This document shows positions 1-7,274 of a stretch of DNA of 22,870 bases, one piece after another. This stretch comes from Bacteroidales bacterium. GTDB lineage: Bacteria > Bacteroidota > Bacteroidia > Bacteroidales > Marinilabiliaceae. The stretch spans positions 1 through 22,870 of the forward strand of contig SFOL01000022.1 of the NCBI GenBank assembly GCA_004552385.1, given 5' to 3'. Every line of letters starts with the position of its first letter. Position 1 is the first letter of the stretch. The notes beneath the pieces were generated by a model, which was not told where the DNA came from, searched no databases, and saw only the letters and a program-made list of their open reading frames with translations. The position numbers were made by a program, and so were the translations under genes.

Positions 1-12
1 AACAAATGCTGC

Positions 13-906
13 TTAGCCGTTAAGGGCCGAGGCTCCGCTGACAATCTCAATGAGCTCGTTGGTAATAGCACTCTGACGCGCCTTATTGTATTGCAGCTGG
101 AGCTCGGAAAGAAGCTCACTCGCATTGTCAGTAGCTTTGTGCATGGACGTCATTCGGGCACCATGCTCAGAGGCGAGAGACTCCTTGACTACCGCCAAGA
201 AATGAGTCCTTATAGCCTGCGGGATGAGGTCGGCAAGAACCTCTTCTTTGCTTGGCTCGACGATGAAATCGAGCATGGCAGAGTTGTCAGCCTCGTCGGC
301 AGCGGGCATGACGAGCGGGAGGAGCTGCGCGACGCGCACATTTTGCACAGCAGCGTTCACAAACTCATTATAAATGAGGAGGACCTTGGTGTACTCCTTG
401 GCCTCGAAACGCTTCGTTACATCATCGGCAACCGAGTAGACCTTAGAAAGGCTGAAGTCGTCAAAAAATCCCTCAGCGTCATGGACAGTGACTTGCACTT
501 TGCGAGACCTGACAGCTTTGGCGACCTGCTTGCCGATGGTTAGAATCTCCACCTTGCCCTCGGAAGCCTCCTTTGCGAGCTCGCCGGCAACCATAGTCTC
601 GACCTGCTTGACAACATTGGAGTTGAAAGCTCCCGCGAGCCCCTTGTCAGAGGCAACGGCGACGAGGAGAACCTTGCCGCCTTTTGCCGACGAGCGGAAA
701 GCCGGGTAGTTCAGCTCGACGTTAGGCACAGAAGAGCCGAGGAACGATATAATTTGAGCGAGTTTGGATTCGAAAGGCCTAACCTTGGCTACCTCATTCT
801 GAGCCTTCTTGAGCTTGGCGGCCGACACCATCTTCATGGCGCTGGTCACCTGCATGGTGGAAGAGACAGAGTGGATGCGGTTTCGAATATCTTTAAGATT
901 TGCCAT
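13..906 (-). CDS. atpG: F1Fo ATP synthase gamma subunit
   Basis: The gamma subunit is the central rotating shaft of the F1 sector. It couples c-ring rotation to catalysis in the alpha3beta3 head on the cytoplasmic face of the inner membrane. The 297-aa product starts MANLKDIRNRIHSVSSTMQVT, the family's conserved N-terminal helix. It ends with the matching C-terminal helix (QLQYNKARQSAITNELIEIVSGASAL), and the two pack as the coiled coil of the shaft. Its length is close to the usual 285-300 aa. It is the last gene of the minus-strand bactofilin-atpIBEFHAG cluster, 19 nt after atpA. The stop codon is at 13-15, so any terminator lies outside the window. The start ATG follows an AGGAGGGTAG-like stretch on the minus strand, a good Shine-Dalgarno for this phylum. 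Identification is certain. Confidence 0.98.
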   Translation of the reverse strand: MANLKDIRNRIHSVSSTMQVTSAMKMVSAAKLKKAQNEVAKVRPFESKLAQIISFLGSSVPNVELNYPAFRSSAKGGKVLLVAVASDKGLAGAFNSNVVKQVETMVAGELAKEASEGKVEILTIGKQVAKAVRSRKVQVTVHDAEGFFDDFSLSKVYSVADDVTKRFEAKEYTKVLLIYNEFVNAAVQNVRVAQLLPLVMPAADEADNSAMLDFIVEPSKEEVLADLIPQAIRTHFLAVVKESLASEHGARMTSMHKATDNASELLSELQLQYNKARQSAITNELIEIVSGASALNG

Positions 907-925
907 CAGCCTACCCTCCTAAAAA

Positions 926-2500
926 TTAAGCGAAACGTTTAGAGACTTCCGCAGCCGTGGCGCGGATGACCGAGGTGGCTGCATCATCAATCTTGCCAGA
1001 GGCGAGGAGGTCGAGGACGTCCTTGTGGTTGATCTGCATCTCGTCAAGGAACTCGCTTTCGAACTGCTGCACCTTCTCGCGAGGTACGTTGCGCAGGAGG
1101 CCGTTGGTTCCGCAGTAGATGATGGCAATCTGCTTGTCGACGGTATAAGGAGTGTGGAGAGGCTGCTTAAGAATCTCGACATTCTTGCGACCCTTGTCGA
1201 GGACGGCCATGGTAGCCGGGTCGAGGTCAGATCCGAACTTGGAGAACGCCTCGAGCTCGCGGAACTGCGCCTGATCGAGCTTAAGGGTTCCTGCCACCTT
1301 CTTCATACTCTTGATTTGAGCCGAACCGCCGACACGCGACACAGAAATGCCGACGTTGATGGCAGGGCGCACACCCGCGTTGAAGAGGTTGCTCTCGAGG
1401 TAGATCTGGCCGTCGGTGATAGAGATCACGTTGGTCGGGATATAAGCCGCGACATCGCCGGCCTGAGTCTCAATGATAGGCAAAGCGGTGAGCGAGCCAC
1501 CACCCTTGACTATGGGCTTGATGTCCTCGGGGAGGTCATTCATCTGCGCCGCGAGCTGGTCGTTCTCGACAATCTTTGCCGCACGCTCCAAGAGTCTGGA
1601 GTGGAGATAGAAGACATCGCCAGGGTACGCCTCGCGTCCGGGCGGGCGACGGAGGAGGAGGCTGACTTCACGGTAAGAGACGGCCTGCTTGGAGAGGTCG
1701 TCATAGACGATGAGCGCGTGCCTGCCCGAGTCGCGGAAATACTCGCCGATGGCAGCACCGGCGAGCGGCGAGAAGTATTGCATGGCAGGGGTGTCGGCCG
1801 CTGTGGCGGATACGACGATCGTGTATGCCATTGCGCCGTGCTTCTCAAGGGTAGAGACAATTTGCGCCACGGTTGAGGCCTTTTGACCTGTCGCGACGTA
1901 AATGCAATAGACAGGCTCACCCGCTTCATAGAAACTCTTCTGGTTAAGAATGGTATCTACGGCAATTGAGGTCTTGCCAGTCTGGCGGTCGCCGATGATA
2001 AGCTCACGCTGGCCACGACCGATGGGAATCATAGAGTCGATAGCCTTGATGCCAGTCTGAAGCGGCCTCTTGACCGGCTGCCTGAAGAGCACCTGCGGAG
2101 CTTTGCGCTCGAGGGGCATCTCGTAAAGCTTGCCACCGATGGCGCCCTTGCCGTCGATAGGCTCACCGAGAGTGTTGACCACGCGGCCGACCATCTCGTC
2201 GCCTACTCTGATAGAGGCGATACGCCCAGTGCGCTTAACAGTGTCGCCCTCCTTGACCTCGTCGGCATTGTTCATAAGGACGATTCCGACGCTGTCCTGG
2301 TCGAGGTTAAGGACGACGCCCATAGCCTTACCCACCTCGACGAGCTCATTGCTCTCGACGTTGGCGAGGCCGAAAGCCGTGGCGATGCCATCGCCGACGG
2401 TAAGGACGGTGCCCACCTCTTCCAGCTTAGAGGAAGCGTCGAACTTTTCAAGCTGCTGCTTGAGGAGGCTCGACACCTCCGAGGCTTTTATTTTTTCCAT
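926..2500 (-). CDS. atpA: F1Fo ATP synthase alpha subunit
   Basis: The alpha subunit forms the non-catalytic nucleotide sites of the F1 hexamer and supplies the arginine finger to the neighbouring beta catalytic site. The 524-aa product has the N-terminal beta-barrel (about 25-95), a Walker A motif GDRQTGKTS at 170-178, and the ALIVYDDLSKQAVSYR region near 262-277. The ISVSRVGG motif near 385-392 carries the arginine finger R389. It is slightly longer than the E. coli protein, and a segment around 315-330 (AAQMNDLPEDIKPI) accounts for part of this, as in other Bacteroidetes. It lies between atpH (28-nt gap) and atpG in the expected order, and no frameshift is seen. Its start ATG follows AAAAAATAAAAGCC-type AT-rich sequence inside the operon. 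Confidence 0.98.
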   Translation of the reverse strand: MEKIKASEVSSLLKQQLEKFDASSKLEEVGTVLTVGDGIATAFGLANVESNELVEVGKAMGVVLNLDQDSVGIVLMNNADEVKEGDTVKRTGRIASIRVGDEMVGRVVNTLGEPIDGKGAIGGKLYEMPLERKAPQVLFRQPVKRPLQTGIKAIDSMIPIGRGQRELIIGDRQTGKTSIAVDTILNQKSFYEAGEPVYCIYVATGQKASTVAQIVSTLEKHGAMAYTIVVSATAADTPAMQYFSPLAGAAIGEYFRDSGRHALIVYDDLSKQAVSYREVSLLLRRPPGREAYPGDVFYLHSRLLERAAKIVENDQLAAQMNDLPEDIKPIVKGGGSLTALPIIETQAGDVAAYIPTNVISITDGQIYLESNLFNAGVRPAINVGISVSRVGGSAQIKSMKKVAGTLKLDQAQFRELEAFSKFGSDLDPATMAVLDKGRKNVEILKQPLHTPYTVDKQIAIIYCGTNGLLRNVPREKVQQFESEFLDEMQINHKDVLDLLASGKIDDAATSVIRATAAEVSKRFA

Positions 2501-2528
2501 GCGCTGTGTTCGTTAGAATAAAAAGAAA

Positions 2529-3092
2529 TCATGCCGTCAACTGCCTCTCGAGTTCACTGAGTTTGCTCGATACAGAGCCGTCGAGCTGCATCCCGTCGAT
2601 GGTGAGTACGACACCTCCTATGATTCGGGGGTCGACCTTGAAGGTCGCGTCGACCGAAGAGACCTTGCGCCCTGTTTTCTCGACCTTGCCGGACACGAGC
2701 GAGACGAAACGACCCTGCTGCTCGGGTGTAAGCTCTCGGGCTGTGACCACGGTGGCGGTGCAGATGTCGCGCTCGCGCTTGTAGAGCATCTCGAAGACGA
2801 GCAGGATGGAGTTGACGTAGCCGATTCGCTCCTTGTCGACCAGGAAAGTGAGGAACTGGAGCATCTCGGCGGAGACGTTGGCTTCGAAGGTTGCCTTGAC
2901 AAGCTCTCTTTTCTCAGAGGGCTTGTGGAGTGGCGAATCGAAGAAACGTTGGGCGGCGGGCTGCTCCGCCAGGGCCTGACGCACGAGTGCGGCGTCGGCA
3001 TAGACGTCGTCAAGCTTGCCGCGGTCGGCGGCAAAATCGTGCAACACCGTGGCGTAGCGCCTTGCAATCAGTCCTGCGTCCATTTGACTCAA
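2529..3092 (-). CDS. atpH: F1Fo ATP synthase delta subunit
   Basis: The delta subunit (OSCP) sits on top of F1 and ties it to the peripheral stalk b dimer. The 187-aa product begins MSQMDAGLIARRYATVLHDFA, the typical helical N-domain that binds alpha. It ends with the family-typical FKVDPRIIGGVVLTIDGMQLDGSVSSKL segment, here read around residues 150-180. Length is normal for the family (about 175-185 aa). The start codon lies directly after the atpF stop, consistent with translational coupling. Identification is firm from sequence and operon position. Confidence 0.96.
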   Translation of the reverse strand: MSQMDAGLIARRYATVLHDFAADRGKLDDVYADAALVRQALAEQPAAQRFFDSPLHKPSEKRELVKATFEANVSAEMLQFLTFLVDKERIGYVNSILLVFEMLYKRERDICTATVVTARELTPEQQGRFVSLVSGKVEKTGRKVSSVDATFKVDPRIIGGVVLTIDGMQLDGSVSSKLSELERQLTA

Positions 3093-3590
3093 TTAATTAA
3101 AGTTACTCTCCTGGAGGTATTTCTCAATGAGCTGCTCCTGACGGTCATTGTCTTGGAGGTTGCTCTCAATGAGCTTACCGGCGATTTGGACGGAGAGGGC
3201 AGCCACTTGCTTCTTGAGCTCGTCGATGGCGCCCGCCTTCTCCCTCTCAATTTGCGCTCTTGCTTGCTCAATGAGCTTGTCACCCTCCTCTTGAGAGAGT
3301 TTGCGTGCTTCGTCCAACATGTGCTGGACTTTCTCGCGTGCCTCTTTGAGGATGGCGTCGCGCTCAGCCCGGGTCTCGGCCTCAATTTGGGCCTTTTGAG
3401 CCTCGATGCGCGCGTACTCCTGCTGAGCCTCTTTAGCCTTGGCGAGGGACGACGTGATCTCGTCCTCACGCTCCTTGAGCATACCGAGGATAGGCTTCCA
3501 TGCGAACTTAGTGAGCAGAGCAAGGACCACCAGGAAGGTGAGACCTGACCATATTACCAGGCCAGGCTCAGGATTAAGAAGTCCATCCAT
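3093..3590 (-). CDS. atpF: F1Fo ATP synthase b subunit
   Basis: The b subunit forms the peripheral stalk that holds F1 against rotation. The 165-aa product has one N-terminal membrane helix (about 10-30, LVIWSGLTFLVVLALLTKFAW). A long, highly charged, Glu/Lys/Arg-rich helix without prolines follows, expected to form the dimeric right-handed coiled coil (about 35-150). The hallmark proline after the membrane helix is present (KPILGML). The stop codon sits right against the atpH start. A single b gene is present, so the stalk is predicted to be a homodimer rather than a b/b' heterodimer. Confidence 0.96.
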   Translation of the reverse strand: MDGLLNPEPGLVIWSGLTFLVVLALLTKFAWKPILGMLKEREDEITSSLAKAKEAQQEYARIEAQKAQIEAETRAERDAILKEAREKVQHMLDEARKLSQEEGDKLIEQARAQIEREKAGAIDELKKQVAALSVQIAGKLIESNLQDNDRQEQLIEKYLQESNFN

Positions 3591-3625
3591 AGTGATTCTC
3601 TGTATTTAAGGATACGGATACGGCT

Positions 3626-3832
3626 TTAGCCTACGATGAAAGAGATAACGATGGCGAAGAGGCCAGCGCCCTCGACCATACCAGCCGCGATAAGCATAGC
3701 GCTCTGGATCTTGTTAGCCATCTCCGGCTGACGAGCCATAGCGTCGACTGCCTTACCGCCAACGAGGCCGATGCCGATACCGATACCAATAACGATCAGT
3801 CCAAGACCGATTGCGACCAAAGTTCCAGTCAT
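3626..3832 (-). CDS. atpE: F1Fo ATP synthase c subunit
   Basis: The c subunit forms the rotor ring that carries the coupling ion through Fo. The 68-aa product is a helical hairpin. Helix 1 (about 5-30) carries the glycine ladder GIGIGIGIG at 16-22 that packs neighbouring subunits tightly. The polar loop is ARQPE (33-37), and helix 2 carries the ion-binding carboxylate E54 in MVEGAGLF. Aligned on RQPE with the known sodium-binding c subunit of Ilyobacter tartaricus, the Gln in helix 1 and the Ser-Thr after the carboxylate are replaced by I21 and G55-A56. This fits proton rather than sodium coupling (inference). The protein is short but intact. It lies between atpB and atpF. Confidence 0.97.
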   Translation of the reverse strand: MTGTLVAIGLGLIVIGIGIGIGLVGGKAVDAMARQPEMANKIQSAMLIAAGMVEGAGLFAIVISFIVG

Positions 3833-3919
3833 AATAATCGAATTTTAGTTGTTGTTGTTATTTTATGTTATGTATTAGCAAAATCAAATAGAGAAGTGCT
3901 TCACGGAAGATTGCCAACA

Positions 3920-4987
3920 CTACTCGTCATGACCCGCATTGACAGCGAGGCTGATGTAGAGGGCAGAGAGAACCGTGAAGATGTAGGCTTGGAGCGCGCC
4001 GAAGATGAGCTCGAGGGTGAAGACCATCAAACCGAGGAGCACGGAGATGGGCGCGATGGCCACCGTGCCAAGAATAAAGATGAGCGAGAATATGCTGATG
4101 ACGATGATGTGGCCACCAGTGATGTTGGCGAAAAGACGGATGAGGAGCGTGAAAGGCCTCGTGAACATCGTTATGATCTCGATGGGGACCAGGATGAACT
4201 TCATGAGTAACGGCACGCCGGGCACGGTGAACGTGTGTATCCAATAATGCTTATTGGCGCAGAAATGCGTGACGACGAACGTGAACACCGCGAGGATGGC
4301 AGTGAAGGCTATGTTGCCCGAAAGGTTAGACGAGCCCGGGAAGAACGGGACCAAGCCTACGAGGTTGTTGAACCAGATGAAGAAGAAAAGCGTCAGCAGG
4401 AACGGTGTGAACTTGGCACCTTTCGCCCCGATCTGCTCATCAGCAATGTCCTTGACAAACGTGACGAGATACTCGGCCGCGTTAGCCGCCCCATGCGGGA
4501 TGCCGCCGGACTTCTTGATAGAGCGTGCCGCCCCGCCGAAGACGAGAAGCAGGATAACGCCGCAGAGGAATCCGGAAAGGACGTTGCGCGTGAGGGAGAA
4601 GTCAAACACATCATCGTGCGAGCCGTTGGCGCAGAGCTTGTCATGAGCGTTAAGGGTGTAAGAGACCCCGTTCTTCTCAACAGCCTCGCCCCCGTCTAAT
4701 GACGAGGACAAGCAGAAGAGGAAGTCGCCGTTGGCAGTGTTATACGCCATGACGGGCAGTGGGATGTCAATTGACTTTTTGCCGTCGTCCCAGGCGAAGA
4801 CATTCCAATGGTGCGAGTCGCTTATGTGGTGGCTAATGACCTCGACGACATTAATACCCTCTTTTTCAGGAGCGTCAGCAACGGCCGTGTCGGCCGCCTC
4901 TCCTTTAGAAGCTTCGCCGCCCTGCGCTAACACAGGCGCGCAAACCATGGCGAAAGCCATGCAAGCTGTAGTGAATATCTTTGACAT
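3920..4987 (-). CDS. atpB: F1Fo ATP synthase a subunit with secreted N-terminal extension
   Basis: Subunit a provides the two half-channels that pass protons to and from the c-ring. The 355-aa product is about 80-90 residues longer than E. coli AtpB. It begins with a signal peptide (MSKIFTTACMAFAMVCAPVLAQ, cleavage probably after about residue 21). A periplasmic stretch of roughly 100 residues follows, containing C92 and C119, and then the membrane core (about 132-350). The essential arginine is R284 in TLLIRLFANITGGH. A His-rich patch (ISHHISDSHHW, about 51-61) lies in the extension. Such extensions are known in Bacteroidetes subunit a proteins. The gene is the first membrane subunit after atpI (39-nt gap) and is followed by atpE. 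Confidence 0.97.
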   Translation of the reverse strand: MSKIFTTACMAFAMVCAPVLAQGGEASKGEAADTAVADAPEKEGINVVEVISHHISDSHHWNVFAWDDGKKSIDIPLPVMAYNTANGDFLFCLSSSLDGGEAVEKNGVSYTLNAHDKLCANGSHDDVFDFSLTRNVLSGFLCGVILLLVFGGAARSIKKSGGIPHGAANAAEYLVTFVKDIADEQIGAKGAKFTPFLLTLFFFIWFNNLVGLVPFFPGSSNLSGNIAFTAILAVFTFVVTHFCANKHYWIHTFTVPGVPLLMKFILVPIEIITMFTRPFTLLIRLFANITGGHIIVISIFSLIFILGTVAIAPISVLLGLMVFTLELIFGALQAYIFTVLSALYISLAVNAGHDE

Positions 4988-5026
4988 AGAAAGAATTCTC
5001 GATCTTATATGTTGTCTTAGTTGTTT

Positions 5027-5389
5027 TTACCTGCGCAAGAAGCGAGAAGACGAGAGTGCGCTCGCAAGCCGGACGGCAAGAAAAACGAAGCAGAGCGAGA
5101 AAGCCGCAACAACATCGGCATCGCGAAACGGCGACAACGCAAGAGAGACCGCCGTCACGTCGGCAGCAAGGGAAAGCCCCTCAGCAAGCACAAGCGCACC
5201 GATAATGTTTCCGTCTTCAGACCTTCGGAAGGCAGCTATGAGCGAGCAGCACTTGAACGCTTCGACAGCCACCATAGCCGCGGCGCAGAGAATCGCACCG
5301 ACAGGCAAGACTGACACCGCGCAACCGACCGCCATCACAGTCAAGCAAAAAGCCCCGACGGACGCCAAGGCGGACAACCCGCGCAGCAC
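5027..5389 (-). CDS. atpI: AtpI-like four-helix membrane protein of the ATP synthase operon
   Basis: This small hydrophobic protein sits where AtpI/AtpZ-type assembly factors are found, between bactofilin and atpB. Those proteins help assemble the c-ring or act on Mg2+ in other bacteria; the role here is inferred from position and topology, because the sequence itself is not clearly recognisable. The 120-aa product has four likely membrane helices (about 6-24, 27-50, 62-84, 90-110), a short charged loop FRRSEDGN between helices 2 and 3, and a basic end SSRFLRR. It contains five Cys, unusual for its size. The start is GTG at 5387-5389, only two bases after the bactofilin stop, so it is probably translationally coupled. 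The gene could be a divergent hypothetical conserved only in this operon slot. Confidence 0.7.
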   Translation of the reverse strand: MLRGLSALASVGAFCLTVMAVGCAVSVLPVGAILCAAAMVAVEAFKCCSLIAAFRRSEDGNIIGALVLAEGLSLAADVTAVSLALSPFRDADVVAAFSLCFVFLAVRLASALSSSRFLRR

Positions 5390-5391
5390 GC

Positions 5392-5787
5392 TTACTTCTT
5401 AGGTTCTGCAACCGGAGCGTGCGAGGCCCCGTTCTTGTCGGCCATAAGGCAGGATCCGATGAACTTGGCTCCAGGCTCAATGCTGAGCTTGTTGACATTC
5501 ATCTCGCCCTTGAAATAAGACGACGCCTTGAGCGAGAGGATCTCGCCGACCTCCATCTTCCCCTCAAAAGAGCCTGCGATCTCAGCACTCACGCACTTTA
5601 TAGTGCCTTTGATGCTGCCGCCCGGGCCGAGGACCAGCTTACCTTGAGACTTGATAGTTCCCTCAATGACGCCGTCAACCCTAAGATCCCCATTAGTCTC
5701 AATGTCGCCGACGAACTTGGTGCCGGCGCCGATTATATTAGGCAACTTGTTCTCTGCCTCAAAATTCTTACTCATTCCTATGGACAT
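5392..5787 (-). CDS. bactofilin (polymer-forming cytoskeletal protein)
   Basis: Bactofilins polymerise without nucleotide into filaments that scaffold cell-wall enzymes and other envelope complexes. The 131-aa product has a short N-terminal tail (1-17), then a right-handed beta-helix core (about 18-112). The core shows the family's repeating pattern: GTKFVGDIETNGDLRVDG, VIEGTIKSQGKLVLGPGG and so on. A short disordered C-terminal tail ends in EPKK. Length is typical for the small single-domain bactofilins. It is the first gene of the atp cluster, with a strong promoter upstream. A second in-frame ATG at codon 5 is an alternative start. Whether it serves the ATP synthase is unknown; Bacteroidetes often keep this gene next to atpI/atpB. 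Confidence 0.93.
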   Translation of the reverse strand: MSIGMSKNFEAENKLPNIIGAGTKFVGDIETNGDLRVDGVIEGTIKSQGKLVLGPGGSIKGTIKCVSAEIAGSFEGKMEVGEILSLKASSYFKGEMNVNKLSIEPGAKFIGSCLMADKNGASHAPVAEPKK

Positions 5788-5840
5788 ACCTTAAAATTAT
5801 CAGTCTGGCAAGAGGCGGAAGCCTTCTTTTTTAGCCTTAA

Positions 5841-5872
5841 CAAATATATGAAAAAACAATCCGAATGACAAA
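5841..5872 (-). promoter_or_regulatory. Bacteroidetes-type promoter for the bactofilin-atp operon
   Basis: On the minus strand the sequence reads TTTG (5872-5869), 20 nt, then TATATTTG (5848-5841). This is a perfect match to the Bacteroidetes primary-sigma consensus TTTG / TAnnTTTG at the usual spacing. The predicted transcription start is about 5834, giving a leader of roughly 45 nt before the bactofilin ATG. It is the only strong promoter I see upstream of the atpIBEFHAG genes. The rest of the 193-nt gap (5788-5980) holds no other recognisable element. Confidence 0.75.
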
Positions 5873-5980
5873 CGCACCAATTGAAATGAAGCATATTTTT
5901 CACCCATAGGTGCACATTTGTGAACGATTTCGGAAAGCGAATGTAACAAAAATGCTATTGGCGCGCTGTTAAAAAAAATA

Positions 5981-7222
5981 TTATTGGCGCGTCTGCCCGT
6001 CTCCTCGTATAAGCCACTTGTAGGAAGTGAGCTCTTTTAGCCCCATAGGCCCACGGGCGTGCATCTTCTGCGTGCTGATGCCAATCTCCGCGCCAAGGCC
6101 GAACTGCGCCCCATCGGTGAACGCAGTGCTGGCGTTGACGTAGCAGCACGCGGCGTCGACCTCGCTGAGGAAACGTTCGGCCGCCTCTTGACTCTCAGTC
6201 ACGATGGCCTCGGAGTGCTTCAGGCTGTGATCGTAGATATATTGGAGAGCCTCGTCGATGTCATTGACCGTGACGATGGCGAGCTTGAGCGCAAGGTATT
6301 CCATCCCGTAGTCGTCGGGCTGAATGTGTAGGAGCATCTCCTTGGGATAACGCCCGTCAAGAGCATCATAGGCCCTTCCGTCAGCCCTCAGCTCAACGCC
6401 TTTCTCCGCCAGTGGCTGGCAAAGGGCGGCGAGATCGGGGAGTCGGTCTTTGTGAATGAGTACGCAGTCGAGCGCGTTGCAGACCGATATGCGCCTCGTC
6501 TTGGCATTACAGATGACGGCCTTCCCTTTCTGAAGGTCACCGTCTTTGTCGAAGTAGGTGTGCACTACGCTTGCGCCGGTCTCGATGACCGGGATTTTGG
6601 CGTTCTGGCGAACGCTGTCGATGAGCCTCTTGGAGCCTCTCGGGATGAGGAGGTCAACGTATCCGACAGCGTTCATCAGCTCGTTGGCCGAGTCGTGGCC
6701 ATCAGGCAGGAGCTGGACGAGGTCGGGATCGAGCCCCTGGCCTTTCAGAACGTCATGGACGACGCCGACAAGCGCGACATTACTCTGGTGGGCGTCGCTG
6801 CCGCCCTTGAGCACAACCGCGTTGCCGGAGCGGAGCCCGATGGAGACGACATCAATGGTGACATTGGGGCGCGCCTCATAGATTACGCCGATGACTCCCA
6901 TAGGGACACGAACGCGACTGATACGCAAGCCGTTGGGTCGCGTCACCTCGTCGATCACCTCGCCGCAGGGCGCGGGCAGCATGGCAACGTTGCGCGTATC
7001 TGACGCGATGGCCGCGATTCGGGCGGGATCGAGCTTCAGGCGGTCGTAACGATAATCGGACGGGTCCAACTTGGACAGGTCGGCAGCGTTTGCCGCGACA
7101 ATGGCATCCGTATTTCTCTCGAGCGCGTCCGCGAGCGCGACAAGGAAGTCGGCGGTCTGACGCGGGGAGACTCGCGACATGGAGCGTGAGGCCCTCTTGA
7201 CTGACTCAAACTGACTGTTCAA
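5981..7222 (-). CDS. proA: gamma-glutamyl phosphate reductase (glutamate-5-semialdehyde dehydrogenase)
   Basis: ProA reduces gamma-glutamyl phosphate with NADPH to glutamate-5-semialdehyde, the second step of proline synthesis, in the cytoplasm. The 413-aa product has normal length. It shows the aldehyde-dehydrogenase fold signature YEARPNVTIDV (about 115-125), LKGGSDAHQSN (about 138-148), and the catalytic cysteine C248 in RRISVCNALD. The C-terminal region VDAACCYVNASTAFTDGAQFGLGAEIGISTQK matches ProA over the family-typical block, read here at about 360-395. It is the last gene of proC-proB-proA, 52 nt after proB. Downstream on the minus strand an AT-rich TATTTTTTTT run right after the stop may aid termination, but no strong hairpin is seen. 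Confidence 0.97.
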   Translation of the reverse strand: MNSQFESVKRASRSMSRVSPRQTADFLVALADALERNTDAIVAANAADLSKLDPSDYRYDRLKLDPARIAAIASDTRNVAMLPAPCGEVIDEVTRPNGLRISRVRVPMGVIGVIYEARPNVTIDVVSIGLRSGNAVVLKGGSDAHQSNVALVGVVHDVLKGQGLDPDLVQLLPDGHDSANELMNAVGYVDLLIPRGSKRLIDSVRQNAKIPVIETGASVVHTYFDKDGDLQKGKAVICNAKTRRISVCNALDCVLIHKDRLPDLAALCQPLAEKGVELRADGRAYDALDGRYPKEMLLHIQPDDYGMEYLALKLAIVTVNDIDEALQYIYDHSLKHSEAIVTESQEAAERFLSEVDAACCYVNASTAFTDGAQFGLGAEIGISTQKMHARGPMGLKELTSYKWLIRGDGQTRQ

Positions 7223-7274
7223 AGCGAAGAATGTTATTTTATAATGGCGACGTTAAGATGGCAAGGCGAGGTGG

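Noticed and set aside
1025..1876. 283-aa open frame on the plus strand inside atpA
   Set aside because: It is the complement of strongly conserved atpA codons, and its translation is rich in Leu/Val/Glu/Arg typical of antisense shadows of GC-rich genes; no domain is recognisable.
5956..5991. Direct repeat TATTGGCGCG at 5956-5965 and 5982-5991 at the proA stop
   Set aside because: Ten bases, one copy within the proA end; probably chance or a small local duplication, with no sign of an attachment site.
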